A stretch of DNA of 64,000 nt from the NCBI RefSeq assembly GCF_023218075.1, contig NZ_JALPTB010000004.1, positions 1 to 64,000 of the forward strand. The letters run 5' to 3'. Under the pieces are notes generated by a model, which saw only the letters and a program-made list of their open reading frames with translations, made no database searches and was not told the DNA's origin. Origin of the DNA: Rhodococcus sp. HM1 (GTDB lineage Bacteria; Actinomycetota; Actinomycetes; Mycobacteriales; Mycobacteriaceae). The stretch's first letter is position 1. Each line of letters starts with the position of its first letter. The position numbers and the translations under genes were made by a program. Positions 16,307 to 25,264 of this stretch are shown here, piece after piece.

Positions 16307-17517
16307 ACGAGGATCGAGCGGACCACCGCGTCGGCGAGGAGCCGGCCCCGGTCGGTGAGCACCAGGTGATCGCCGCGCAGATCGGCGAGCCCGTCCGCGA
16401 CGACCGTCCGTGCGGCCTCCCGTTCCGACGCGCCCAGTGCCGCCCACGGCAGGCCGGTGCGCAGCCGGACGGTGAGCATGACGAGTTCGGTGTGGGTGTC
16501 GTCGGCGGTGAGCTGCTCGCTGCCGCCGACCGGTAGCCGTCCCTGGGCGAGGGTGTCGGCGTAGCGGGCGGGATGTTTGACGTTCCACCAGCGCACCCCA
16601 CCGACGTGGCTGTGCGCGCCGGGGCCCGCGCCCCACCAGTCGCCGCCGTCCCAGTACCCGAGATTGTGCGCGCACCGCGCGGACGGCTCGTCGGCTCGCG
16701 CCCAGTTGGACACTTCGTACCAGGTCAGCCCGGCTTCCTCGAGCCGCGAATCGATGCGTTCGTAGCGGGCCGCGAGGACGTCGTCGTCGGGTGCGGGCAG
16801 TTCCCCGCGGCGCACCTTCCGCGCGAGGGCGGTGCCGTCCTCGACGATCAGCGCGTACGCGGACACATGGTCGACGCCGGCCTCGAGCACGGCGTCGAGG
16901 GAGCGGTCGAGGTCCTCGTCGCGTTCGCCGGGGGTGCCGTAGATGAGGTCGAGGTTGACGTGCTCGAACCCGGCGGCGCGGGCCTCCCGGGCCGCCGCGA
17001 CGGGCCGTCCCGGGGTGTGGGTGCGGTCGAGCACGGCCAGCACGTGCGAGGCGGCGGATTGCATGCCCAGCGACACGCGGGTGTAGCCGGCGTCGCGGAT
17101 CCGGGCGAAGAACTCGGGTCCGGTCGATTCGGGGTTGGATTCGGTGGTCACCTCGGCGCCCGGGGCGAGCCCGAAGCTGGATCGGACGGCGCCGAGCACG
17201 TCGGCGAGGCCGTCCGCGCCGAGCAGCGACGGGGTGCCGCCACCGACGAACACGGTGTTTGCGGCGGGTGCGCCGAGCATGTCCGCGGCGATGTCGAGTT
17301 CACGCCGCAGGCCCGCGAGCCAGGACTGCGGGGACGCCGACGACCCCAGCTCTCCCGCGGTGTACGTGTTGAAGTCGCAGTAGCCGCAGCGGGTCGCGCA
17401 GAAGGGCACGTGCACGTACACCCCGAACGGCCGGCTGCCGACTCCGGCGCGGGCCGCGGCCGGGAGTTCGAATCCGTCGTCGGTCGCGGTTGCGTTGCCC
17501 GTTCTCGTCTCGCTCAC
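16303..17517 (-). CDS. hemW: radical SAM HemW (HemN-like heme chaperone)
   Basis: Radical-SAM protein related to coproporphyrinogen dehydrogenase but of the HemW group, thought to insert heme into respiratory proteins. The [4Fe-4S]/SAM motif HVPFCATRCGYCDF has the CxxxCxxC cysteines, followed by GGGTPS and the HemW-specific HNLGYW and GAGPGAHS motifs. The GTG at 17517 gives 404 residues, close to mycobacterial length; the frame stays open to 17688, so the true start is uncertain. It is divergent from the sirA leader. Confidence 0.88.
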   Translation of the reverse strand: MSETRTGNATATDDGFELPAAARAGVGSRPFGVYVHVPFCATRCGYCDFNTYTAGELGSSASPQSWLAGLRRELDIAADMLGAPAANTVFVGGGTPSLLGADGLADVLGAVRSSFGLAPGAEVTTESNPESTGPEFFARIRDAGYTRVSLGMQSAASHVLAVLDRTHTPGRPVAAAREARAAGFEHVNLDLIYGTPGERDEDLDRSLDAVLEAGVDHVSAYALIVEDGTALARKVRRGELPAPDDDVLAARYERIDSRLEEAGLTWYEVSNWARADEPSARCAHNLGYWDGGDWWGAGPGAHSHVGGVRWWNVKHPARYADTLAQGRLPVGGSEQLTADDTHTELVMLTVRLRTGLPWAALGASEREAARTVVADGLADLRGDHLVLTDRGRLLADAVVRSILV

Positions 17518-17636
17518 GGCTTCCAGTGTTCCAGAGCCGGGAGGGGCGCCGACCGGCCGCGGTGCGGTGACCTCGGTATTTCCCGCGATTTGGGTGGAAA
17601 TGTCGTCCAGGATTCGGCTTCGCCCCCGTGACATGG

Positions 17637-17642
17637 CACAAT
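17637..17642 (+). promoter_or_regulatory. -10 box of the leaderless sirA-operon transcript
   Basis: CACAAT with an upstream TGG (extended -10) ends seven bases before the ATG at 17650. This spacing puts the transcription start at or next to the A of that ATG, predicting leaderless translation of the Cys-rich leader frame. Confidence 0.5.
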
Positions 17643-17649
17643 GGTCGCC

Positions 17650-17760
17650 ATGACCGGACTCGGAGTGCGACTCGTGGCTCGCCGCCACGTCGACTTCAAG
17701 CGCGTCTGCGCGTCCTGCTGTCAGCCTTGTGCCGTCTGTTCCTGCGCCGACTGTCGGTAG
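17650..17760 (+). CDS. Cys-rich leader peptide of the sirA-cysHDN-sirB operon
   Basis: A 36-codon frame too short for routine gene calling. It carries seven Cys codons (20, 23, 24, 27, 30, 32, 35) in its last 17 codons, including a Cys-Cys pair, and ends Cys-Arg-stop. The N-terminal half is Arg-rich. An in-frame ATG at 17641 also exists, but 17650 fits a leaderless start. It lies 136 bases before sirA, with inverted repeats between. A leaderless polycysteine sORF acting as a cysteine-responsive attenuator upstream of sulfite reductase genes is known in Mycobacterium smegmatis; position and composition here match. The peptide is probably only a sensor. Confidence 0.8.
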   Translation: MTGLGVRLVARRHVDFKRVCASCCQPCAVCSCADCR

Positions 17761-17772
17761 TCAGTCACCTAC

Positions 17773-17818
17773 TGCCGCCGGCCGGCACCACCCCGGCAAG
17801 CCCTCAGTTCCTGCCGGG
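17773..17818 (+). promoter_or_regulatory. candidate attenuator: competing stem-loops before sirA
   Basis: A first hairpin is TGCCG/CGGCA within 17773-17787. A second pairs CCCGGCA (17792-17798) with TGCCGGG (17812-17818) around a 13-base loop. The hexamer CCGGCA occurs twice (17782-17787 and 17793-17798) and both copies can pair with TGCCGG at 17812-17817, so alternative structures exclude each other. It starts 12 bases after the leader stop, within reach of a ribosome stalled at the late Cys codons. There is no U-tract, so a terminator is not evident; control may be Rho-dependent or translational. Confidence 0.5.
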
Positions 17819-17896
17819 TCGAGGCATGTCTGCGCGAAGTACAGCCCACAGCGACGTCCCCGACCCGGTCCCTCGCCAAATCCCAGGAGTCCCTGC

Positions 17897-19618
17897 ATGT
17901 CGTCGACCACCGACGTCTCCCCCGCCGGAGATCCCGCCGCTCCCGCACGGCCGCGGGCGGCACGCCCGGCCAAGCGCCGGGCCGAAGGCCAGTGGGCTCT
18001 CGGTTACCGCGAGCCGCTCAACGCCAACGAGCAGACCAAGAAGGACGACAATCCGCTCAACGTGCGCCGCCGGATCGAGGAGATCTACGCGCACCAGGGT
18101 TTCGACAGCATCGACAAGTCCGATCTGCGCGGCCGGTTCCGATGGTGGGGTCTCTACACCCAGCGCGAGCAGGGCTACGACGGCACCTACACCGGTGACG
18201 AGAACATCGATCTGCTCGAGGCCAAGTACTTCATGATGCGGGTGCGCTGCGACGGCGGCGCGCTCAACGTCGAGCAGGTGCGCACCATCGGCGGCATCTC
18301 CACCGAGTTCGGCCGCGACACCGCCGACCTGTCCGACCGGCAGAACGTCCAGTACCACTGGATCGAGGTCGAGAACGTCCCGGAGATCTGGCGGCGCCTC
18401 GAGTCGGTGGGTCTGAAGACCACCGAGGCGTGCGGCGACTGCCCGCGCGTGGTGCTCGGTTCCCCTCTCGCCGGTGAGTCCCTCGACGAGATCATCGACG
18501 GCACCCCGGCGATCGACGAGATCGTCCGTCGCTACATCGGCGACCCGCAGTACTCGAACCTGCCGCGCAAGTTCAAGACCGCGATCTCCGGACAGCAGGA
18601 CGTCGTGCACGAGATCAACGACGTCGCGTTCATCGGCGTCGAGCACCCCGAGCACGGTCCCGGCTTCGACCTGTGGGTCGGCGGCGGTCTGTCCACGAAC
18701 CCGATGCTCGCGCAGCGGGTCGGCGCCTGGATCCCGCTCGACGAGGTTCCGGACGTGTGGGAAGGCGTCGTCGCGGTGTTCCGCGACTACGGCTACCGCC
18801 GGCTGCGGTCCAAGGCCCGCCTGAAGTTCCTCATCAAGGACTGGGGCATCGAGAAGTTCCGCGAAGTTCTCGAGACGGAGTACCTGAAGCGTCCGCTCAT
18901 CGACGGTCCCGCACCGGAACAGCCCGCGCGCCCCATCGATCACGTCGGCGTGCAGAAGCTGCGCAACGGCCTCAACGCCGTCGGGTTCTCCCCCATCGCG
19001 GGCCGCGTGTCCGGCACCATCCTGACGAAGGTCGCCGACGCGGTCGAGCGGATCGGCTCGGACCGGATCCGTTTCACCCCGTACCAGAAGCTGATCGTCC
19101 TCGACGTGCCCGACGACAAGGTCGACGAGCTCATCGCCGAGCTCGAACCGCTCGGCCTGCAGGCCCGTCCGTCCGCGTGGCGGCGGAATCTGCTGGCGTG
19201 CAGCGGCATCGAGTTCTGCAAGCTGTCGTTCGTCGAGACGCGCAAGCGTTCCCAGGTGCTCGCACCGGAGCTCGAGGAGCGGCTCGCGGACATCAACGCG
19301 CAGCTCGACGTCCCGATCACCATCAACATCAACGGCTGCCCGAACTCGTGCGGCCGGTCGCAGATCGCGGACATCGGGTTCAAGGGCCAGCTCGTCGACG
19401 ACGGCGAGGGCAACCAGGTCGAGGGCTACCAGGTGCATCTCGGCGGCAGCCTCGGCCTGGACAGCGGTTTCGGCCGGAAACTGCGGCAGCACAAGGTGAA
19501 CAGCACCGAGCTCGGCGACTACATCGAGCGAGTGGTGCGCAACTTCGTCAAACAGCGGTCCGAGGGCGAGCGGTTCGCTCAGTGGGCTGTGCGCGCAGAG
19601 GAGGCGGACCTTCGATGA
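17897..19618 (+). CDS. sirA: ferredoxin-dependent sulfite reductase (SirA/NirA)
   Basis: Reduces sulfite to sulfide with six electrons from ferredoxin, using siroheme and a [4Fe-4S] cluster. The 573-residue protein is near-identical in plan to M. tuberculosis NirA: cluster/siroheme cysteines C435, C441, C481 and C485, and Y87 and C179 at the positions of NirA's Tyr69-Cys161 crosslink. The ATG at 17897 is set by AGGAG seven bases upstream; the open frame continues upstream without support. It is the first structural gene after the Cys-rich leader and overlaps cysH by ATGA. Called nirA in mycobacteria although sulfite is the substrate. Confidence 0.96.
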   Translation: MSSTTDVSPAGDPAAPARPRAARPAKRRAEGQWALGYREPLNANEQTKKDDNPLNVRRRIEEIYAHQGFDSIDKSDLRGRFRWWGLYTQREQGYDGTYTGDENIDLLEAKYFMMRVRCDGGALNVEQVRTIGGISTEFGRDTADLSDRQNVQYHWIEVENVPEIWRRLESVGLKTTEACGDCPRVVLGSPLAGESLDEIIDGTPAIDEIVRRYIGDPQYSNLPRKFKTAISGQQDVVHEINDVAFIGVEHPEHGPGFDLWVGGGLSTNPMLAQRVGAWIPLDEVPDVWEGVVAVFRDYGYRRLRSKARLKFLIKDWGIEKFREVLETEYLKRPLIDGPAPEQPARPIDHVGVQKLRNGLNAVGFSPIAGRVSGTILTKVADAVERIGSDRIRFTPYQKLIVLDVPDDKVDELIAELEPLGLQARPSAWRRNLLACSGIEFCKLSFVETRKRSQVLAPELEERLADINAQLDVPITININGCPNSCGRSQIADIGFKGQLVDDGEGNQVEGYQVHLGGSLGLDSGFGRKLRQHKVNSTELGDYIERVVRNFVKQRSEGERFAQWAVRAEEADLR

Positions 19619-20340
19619 CCACCACAGAGACCACCGAGGACCTTCGAATTCTCGCCGCGCAGGGGGCAGCGAGCCTCGAAGGCGCCTCGGCACTGGAATT
19701 GCTGCAATGGACCGAGGAGACCTTCGGTTCCGCAGTGAGCGGCGACCGCAGCGGCTACGTCGTCGCGTCGAACATGCAGGACGGGGTGCTCGTGCATCTC
19801 GCCGCGCAGGTGCGGCCGGGCGTGGACGTGCTGTTCCTCGACACCGGGTACCACTTCGCCGAGACGCTCGGCACCCGGGACGCCGTCACCCAGGTGTACG
19901 GGGTGAATCTCGTCGAGGCGAAGGCGGCGCACTCGGTGGCCGAGCAGGACGAGTTGCTCGGCAAGGATCTGTTCGCGCGTGATCCGAACGAGTGCTGCCG
20001 GTTGCGGAAGGTGGTGCCGCTGAAGGAAACCCTGAAGGGTTACCGCGCGTGGGTCACCGGCATCCGCCGGGTCGAGGCCCCGACTCGGGCCAACGCGCCG
20101 CTCGTCTCGTTCGACGAGGCGTTCGGGTTGGTGAAGATCAACCCGATCGCCGCGTGGTCGGACGAGGACATGCAGAACTACATCGACGAGCACGGGATTC
20201 TCGTCAATCCCCTGGTCGACGAGGGCTATCCGTCCATCGGATGCGCCCCCTGCACCGTCAAACCACTTCCCGGAGCCGATCCGCGCAGCGGACGGTGGGC
20301 CGGCCGAGCCAAGACCGAATGCGGGTTGCACTCCTCATGA
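19615..20340 (+). CDS. cysH: adenylyl-sulfate (APS) reductase CysH
   Basis: Reduces APS to sulfite and AMP with thioredoxin. The 241-residue protein has the iron-sulfur cysteines C127-C128 and C210/C213, diagnostic of the [4Fe-4S] APS-reducing type, and the catalytic ECGLH C-terminus (C236). The absence of an APS kinase domain in the downstream cysN agrees with direct APS reduction. It overlaps sirA and cysD by ATGA, implying translational coupling. Confidence 0.96.
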   Translation: MTTTETTEDLRILAAQGAASLEGASALELLQWTEETFGSAVSGDRSGYVVASNMQDGVLVHLAAQVRPGVDVLFLDTGYHFAETLGTRDAVTQVYGVNLVEAKAAHSVAEQDELLGKDLFARDPNECCRLRKVVPLKETLKGYRAWVTGIRRVEAPTRANAPLVSFDEAFGLVKINPIAAWSDEDMQNYIDEHGILVNPLVDEGYPSIGCAPCTVKPLPGADPRSGRWAGRAKTECGLHSS

Positions 20341-21281
20341 CACTCATCGACACGAACCTTTCGGAATCCCGAATCAAGTTGGACGGCAACAAGTTCGACA
20401 CTCTCGACGCGCTCGAGTCGGAGGCGATCCACGTCTTCCGTGAGGTCGCCGGCGAGTTCGAACGTCCAGTGATCCTGTTCTCCGGCGGCAAGGACTCGAC
20501 GGTGCTGCTGCACCTCGCGCTCAAGGCCTTCTGGCCCGCGCCGCTGCCGTTCGCGCTGCTGCACGTCGACACGGGACACAACCTGCCCGAGGTTCTGGCC
20601 TTCCGCGACCACGTCGTCGAGAAGTACAACCTGCGCCTGCACGTCGCGAAGGTCGAGGACTACCTCGCCGACGGCCGCCTCACCGAGCGGCCCGACGGCA
20701 TCCGCAACCCGCTGCAGACCGTTCCGCTGCTCGACGCCATCTCCGAGAACCGCTTCGACGCGGTGTTCGGCGGCGGCCGCCGCGACGAGGAACGCGCCCG
20801 CGCCAAGGAGCGGATCTTCTCGCTGCGCAACGCATTCGGGCAGTGGGATCCGAAGCGTCAGCGTCCCGAGCTGTGGAACCTGTACAACGGCAAACACGCC
20901 CCCGGCGAGCACGTCCGGGTGTTCCCGCTCAGCAACTTCACCGAACTCGACATCTGGCGGTACATCGCCCGCGACGACGTCGAGCTCGCGAGCATCTACT
21001 ACGCGCACCAGCGTCCGGTGTACCGGCGCGACGGCATGTGGATGACCCCCGGCGTGTGGGGCGGCCCCGCCGAGGGCGAGGAACTCGAGACCCGTTCGGT
21101 GCGGTACCGCACCGTCGGCGACGGTTCCACCACCGGCGCGATCCTGTCCGAGGCCTCGACCAACGAGGAGATCCTCGCCGAGGTCGCCGCCTCCCGCCTG
21201 ACCGAGCGCGGTGCGACCCGCGGTGACGACCGAGTTTCCGAAGCGGCCATGGAAGACCGCAAGCGAGAGGGCTATTTCTGA
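20337..21281 (+). CDS. cysD: sulfate adenylyltransferase subunit 2 CysD
   Basis: Catalytic subunit of ATP sulfurylase, forming APS from ATP and sulfate. The 314-residue protein has the PP-loop SGGKDS (49-54) and conserved GGGRRDEERARAKER and GKHAPGEHVRVFPLSNFTELD segments. ATG at 20337 overlaps the cysH stop. Works as a heterodimer with CysN, encoded two bases downstream. Confidence 0.96.
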   Translation: MTLIDTNLSESRIKLDGNKFDTLDALESEAIHVFREVAGEFERPVILFSGGKDSTVLLHLALKAFWPAPLPFALLHVDTGHNLPEVLAFRDHVVEKYNLRLHVAKVEDYLADGRLTERPDGIRNPLQTVPLLDAISENRFDAVFGGGRRDEERARAKERIFSLRNAFGQWDPKRQRPELWNLYNGKHAPGEHVRVFPLSNFTELDIWRYIARDDVELASIYYAHQRPVYRRDGMWMTPGVWGGPAEGEELETRSVRYRTVGDGSTTGAILSEASTNEEILAEVAASRLTERGATRGDDRVSEAAMEDRKREGYF

Positions 21282-21283
21282 TC

Positions 21284-22585
21284 ATGAGCGACCTGCTTCG
21301 ACTCGCTACCGCGGGCAGCGTCGACGACGGCAAGTCCACCCTGGTGGGCCGCCTGCTGTACGACACCAAGTCCGTCCTGGCCGACCAGATCGACGCGGTC
21401 ACCCGCGCGTCGGTCGACAAGGGCCTCGACACCCCCGACCTGTCTCTGCTCGTCGACGGCCTGCGCGCCGAACGCGAACAGGGCATCACCATCGACGTCG
21501 CCTACCGGTACTTCGCGACCCCGAAGCGCAGCTTCGTGCTCGCGGACACCCCGGGCCACGTCCAGTACACCCGCAACACCGTCTCCGGCGCGTCCACCGC
21601 GCAGCTCGTGGTGCTGCTCGTCGACGCCCGCAAGGGTGTGATCTCGCAGACCCGCAAGCACGCCGCCGTCCTCGCGCTGCTCGGTGTGCCGAAGCTGGTG
21701 CTCGCGGTGAACAAGATCGACCTCGTCGAGGATCCGGCGACGGTGTTCGCGCAGATCTCCGCCGAGTTCAACGAGCTGACCTCGTCGCTGGGCTGGGCGC
21801 CCGAGGACGTGCAGGAGATCCCGGTCTCCGCACTGCACGGCGACAACGTCGCGACCCGCTCGGAGAACACCCCGTACTACGACGGCCCGACGCTCATCGA
21901 GCACCTCGAGTCCGTCCCCGTCGACGCCGACGTGCACGGCCGTCACGAGTCCGGCCTGCGCTTCGCGGTCCAGTACGTGATCCGCCCCCGCACCGCCGAG
22001 TACCCCGACTACCGCGGCTACGCCGGGCAGATCGCGTCCGGTTCGGTGCGTCCCGGCGACGAGGTCGTCGTGCTGCCCTCGGGCATCCGCACCACCGTCG
22101 AGCGCATCGATACCGCGGACGGCGAACTCGACGTCGCGTACGCGGGTCGCTCGGTCACGCTGATCCTGGCCGACGACGTCGACATCTCCCGCGGTGACCT
22201 CATCGCGTCTCCCGAGAAGGCACCCGAGCCGCTCGGCGAGTTCGAGGCGACCGTGTGCTGGCTCGCCGAGAAGCCGCTGCGCCCCGGCGCCCGGCTGCTG
22301 CTCAAGCACGGCACCCGCACGACCCAGGCCATCGTCGGCGCGCTCGAGGAGCGTTTCGACGAGCAGAACCTGACGTCGATCCCCCACCCGGACACGGTGG
22401 AGCTCAACGAGATCGCCCGCATCTCGGTGCGCGTCGCGGAGCCGATCCCGGCCGACGACTACACCGTGAACCGCCGCACCGGCAGCTTCCTGCTCATCGA
22501 TCCGGCGGGTGGCAACACGCTCGCCGCCGGCCTGGTGGGCAACGGTCTGGCTCAGATCGAGCTCGGGGAATCCGTCCCGGCATGA
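21284..22585 (+). CDS. cysN: sulfate adenylyltransferase subunit 1 CysN (GTPase)
   Basis: Elongation-factor-like GTPase that drives APS synthesis by CysD. The 433-residue protein has G1 GSVDDGKST (11-19), DTPGH and NKID motifs and EF-Tu-like domains 2 and 3. It ends without the C-terminal APS kinase (CysC) found in mycobacterial CysNC fusions, so PAPS is not made by this operon. Its stop overlaps the sirB ATG (ATGA). Confidence 0.96.
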   Translation: MSDLLRLATAGSVDDGKSTLVGRLLYDTKSVLADQIDAVTRASVDKGLDTPDLSLLVDGLRAEREQGITIDVAYRYFATPKRSFVLADTPGHVQYTRNTVSGASTAQLVVLLVDARKGVISQTRKHAAVLALLGVPKLVLAVNKIDLVEDPATVFAQISAEFNELTSSLGWAPEDVQEIPVSALHGDNVATRSENTPYYDGPTLIEHLESVPVDADVHGRHESGLRFAVQYVIRPRTAEYPDYRGYAGQIASGSVRPGDEVVVLPSGIRTTVERIDTADGELDVAYAGRSVTLILADDVDISRGDLIASPEKAPEPLGEFEATVCWLAEKPLRPGARLLLKHGTRTTQAIVGALEERFDEQNLTSIPHPDTVELNEIARISVRVAEPIPADDYTVNRRTGSFLLIDPAGGNTLAAGLVGNGLAQIELGESVPA

Positions 22586-23337
22586 TCCCGGTGATCGCCG
22601 TCGCGCACGGCAGCCGTGACCCGCGCTCCGCGCAGGCCATGGCTGCCGCGCTCACGGCGTTGCGGGCGCGACGACCCGGCTGGTCCGTGCGCCTGGCGTT
22701 CCTGGATCTCAACGCGCCCTCGGTGCGGCAGGCCCTCGACGCCGTCGCCGCCGAGGGGCATCGGCGCGTGGTCGTCGTTCCGCTGTTGCTGGGCAGCGCA
22801 TTCCACGCGCGCGTGGATCTGCCCGGTATCCTCGCCGACGCCCGCGTCCGGCACCCCCGTCTCGATGTGGTGTGCACCGACGTCCTCGGCGCCGACCGTC
22901 TGCTGACCGCGGCGGCACGGGACCACGTGGCCGCGACCGGCGTCTCGCGCCTCGACCCGTCCGTGGGAATCGCGATGTGCGCGGTCGGTTCCCGGCGACC
23001 CGGCGCCGACGCGGCAACCGCCGCCGTCGCGCCACGACTGCTCGACGGCACCTCGTGGACCCACGTGCGCGCATGCTTCGCGACGTCGGCCCCCGGTGTC
23101 GTCGACGCGCTCGCCGAACTCCGCGAGGCCGGTGCCCGCCGGCTGGTCGTCGCGCCGTGGCTGCTCGCTCCCGGTCTCCTGTGGGACCGCGCCTGCGACG
23201 CCGCGCGGTCCGTCTTCCCCGACGTCCGGTTCGCCGCTCCCCTCGCCACCGGCGACGCCGTCGGATTCCTCGTCGAGCGCCGGTACTACGAGGCCCTCGC
23301 GGACACCGAGCGCACCCGGGTGCTGCGCAGCGCCTGA
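22582..23337 (+). CDS. sirB: sirohydrochlorin ferrochelatase (SirB/CbiX family)
   Basis: A 251-residue CbiX-type chelatase with two half-domains. The metal-binding/catalytic histidines are H9 (VAHGSRDP) and H75 (GSAFHARVD). Placed at the end of the sulfite reductase operon, it most likely inserts iron into sirohydrochlorin to make the siroheme needed by SirA; the mycobacterial counterpart (Rv2393) has the same context. Family members can also act in cobalamin synthesis, which this context does not favour. Confidence 0.9.
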   Translation: MIPVIAVAHGSRDPRSAQAMAAALTALRARRPGWSVRLAFLDLNAPSVRQALDAVAAEGHRRVVVVPLLLGSAFHARVDLPGILADARVRHPRLDVVCTDVLGADRLLTAAARDHVAATGVSRLDPSVGIAMCAVGSRRPGADAATAAVAPRLLDGTSWTHVRACFATSAPGVVDALAELREAGARRLVVAPWLLAPGLLWDRACDAARSVFPDVRFAAPLATGDAVGFLVERRYYEALADTERTRVLRSA

Positions 23338-23429
23338 GCCCGCGCGGCAGCGTGTCGTTCTACCCTGGTTCATCTGCAACGGTTACAACGGATGCCGTTC
23401 CCCGTTGCACCGAGGACCAGGAGACTCCC

Positions 23430-24320
23430 GTGCAGAGCGAATTGCGCCACTACATCGACCGGCTCCGCACCGAGGGGTTCTCCGTGCGCGACGACCACGG
23501 CGAAGACCCCGATCTCATCGACATCGACGGCCGCGCCGTCGACACCTGGCGGGAGAACTACCCGTACGACCACCGCATGGACCGCGCGACGTACGAGGTC
23601 GAGAAGTACCTGCTGCAGATCGAGCTGCTGAAGTTCCAGTCCTGGGCGCTCGAGAACGGTTCCAAGCACATCATCGTGTTCGAAGGTCGTGACGCCGCCG
23701 GCAAGGGCGGCACGATCAAACGGTTCCAGGAGTACATCAACGTGCGGCACGCCCGGGTGGTCGCGCTGAGCAAACCGTCCGAACGCGAGAGCGGACAGTG
23801 GTACCTGCAGCGGTACATCGAGCACTTCCCCACGGCCGGTGAGCTGGTGATGTTCGACCGGTCCTGGTACAACCGCGCGGGTGTGGAACGGGTGATGGGC
23901 TTCTGCACCGACGACGAGTACGAGCGCTTCATGACGCAGGTGCCGCTCTTCGAGCAGCTGATCATCGACGCCGGGATCTCCCTGACCAAGTTCTGGTTCT
24001 CGGTGACCCGCAACGAGCAGCGCACCCGGTTCGCAATCCGCCAGCTCGATCCGGTCCGCCGCTGGAAGCTGTCGAACATGGACCTCGAGTCACTGGACAA
24101 GTGGGACAGGTACACCGCGGCGAAGGAGGAGATGTTCCGCCGGACGGACACCGACCACGCGCCGTGGACCACGATCAAATCCAACGACAAGAAGCGCGCC
24201 CGCATCAACGCGATGCGGCACTTCCTGAACAGGTTCGACTACGACGACAAGGACCGGCAGGTGGTGTTTGACCCCGACCCGAAGATCGTGCAACGCGGAA
24301 AGCACGCCGTCGGAGACTGA
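23430..24320 (+). CDS. ppk2: polyphosphate kinase 2
   Basis: Uses polyphosphate to phosphorylate nucleotides (or the reverse). The 296-residue protein has Walker A GRDAAGKGG (86-94), Walker B FDRSWYNR (142-149) and the class-I PPK2 lid region. The start is GTG at 23430, with AGGAG six bases upstream; no ATG is suitable. It is separated from sirB by 92 bases containing TACCCT near 23361 as a possible -10, so it may be a separate unit. The following stress-protein gene has its own ribosome site. Confidence 0.93.
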   Translation: MQSELRHYIDRLRTEGFSVRDDHGEDPDLIDIDGRAVDTWRENYPYDHRMDRATYEVEKYLLQIELLKFQSWALENGSKHIIVFEGRDAAGKGGTIKRFQEYINVRHARVVALSKPSERESGQWYLQRYIEHFPTAGELVMFDRSWYNRAGVERVMGFCTDDEYERFMTQVPLFEQLIIDAGISLTKFWFSVTRNEQRTRFAIRQLDPVRRWKLSNMDLESLDKWDRYTAAKEEMFRRTDTDHAPWTTIKSNDKKRARINAMRHFLNRFDYDDKDRQVVFDPDPKIVQRGKHAVGD

Positions 24321-24396
24321 TCCGCCTCGCGTGCGGAATGCTGACAAGATCGTGCGATCTGGCTCACACTGGATGGGAGTCCAAGGAGTCACCACC

Positions 24397-25245
24397 ATGA
24401 GCACAGCATCGATCAGACGCGGAATCGTGGCGGGCATCGACGGATCGGACAGCGCGCTGGGTGCCGCGCGCTGGGCGGCGTCCGTCGCGCAACGGTTCGG
24501 CGAGCCTCTCCACCTGCTCCATGTGCAACCGAACGGATCCGGGGGCGACTACGGCGACCCCGAAGGACTCCTCGACGCCGCCGAGACCGCGGTGCGGGCC
24601 GGACCGGGTGGGGTCGAGATCGAACGCGACATCGAACACGGCACACCGCAGAAGGTGCTGGTCGAGAAGTCCGGAACGGCCCGGATGCTCGTGCTCGGTC
24701 ACCTGACTACCACCGAGTGGCAGTCGATGTTCCACGGCTCCGACGTCGTGTACACGACCAATCACGCGAAGTGCCCGGTTGTGTCGTGGCGGGGCGAACC
24801 GCCCCCCGAGGCGGTCAACGGCCGTCCGGTGGCCGTCGGGGTCGACGGCAGTGAACTCAGCGCGAAGGCGATCGAGCACGCCTTCGAGTTCGCGGCGTTC
24901 GTCGGCGCCCCTCTGGTCGCCGTCCACAGCTGGACCGAGCAGTCGACCCTCACCTACGGGGAGGGTTCCCGGTTCATCGACTGGGACGACTACGTGAAAC
25001 AGCAGACCGCGCTGGTGGCCGAGAGCCTCGCCGGATGGCGGAGCCGCTATCCGGACGTCGAGGTCACGCACAGCGTCGAGCGCGGCAAGCCGGAGGAGGC
25101 GCTGCTCGAGCATTCCGCGCGGTCGCAGCTGGTCGTCGTCGGCAGCCACGGCCGCAGCCCGATGACCGCCGCGGTGCTCGGATCCACCAGCCAGTCGCTG
25201 CTGCATCACGCCCGGTGCCCGGTCCTGGTCGCCCGCGAGAACTGA
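24397..25245 (+). CDS. tandem universal stress protein
   Basis: A 282-residue protein with two UspA domains (about 8-130 and 144-280). The second has an intact ATP-binding motif G249-xx-G252-x9-G262-S263; the first is degenerate at the corresponding place (GHLTTTEWQSMFHGS), so only one nucleotide site is likely. Start chosen for AAGGAG eight bases upstream. Neighbouring ppk2 suggests a common role in stress or dormancy; that is inference. Convergent with cysA, 19 bases apart, with no visible terminator. Confidence 0.9.
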   Translation: MSTASIRRGIVAGIDGSDSALGAARWAASVAQRFGEPLHLLHVQPNGSGGDYGDPEGLLDAAETAVRAGPGGVEIERDIEHGTPQKVLVEKSGTARMLVLGHLTTTEWQSMFHGSDVVYTTNHAKCPVVSWRGEPPPEAVNGRPVAVGVDGSELSAKAIEHAFEFAAFVGAPLVAVHSWTEQSTLTYGEGSRFIDWDDYVKQQTALVAESLAGWRSRYPDVEVTHSVERGKPEEALLEHSARSQLVVVGSHGRSPMTAAVLGSTSQSLLHHARCPVLVAREN

Positions 25246-25264
25246 CCGGACCGGGCGGCGATCG

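Noticed and set aside
22582-23337. Assignment of the CbiX-type protein to cobalamin synthesis
   Set aside because: Translational coupling to the sulfite reductase operon makes siroheme formation the better explanation.
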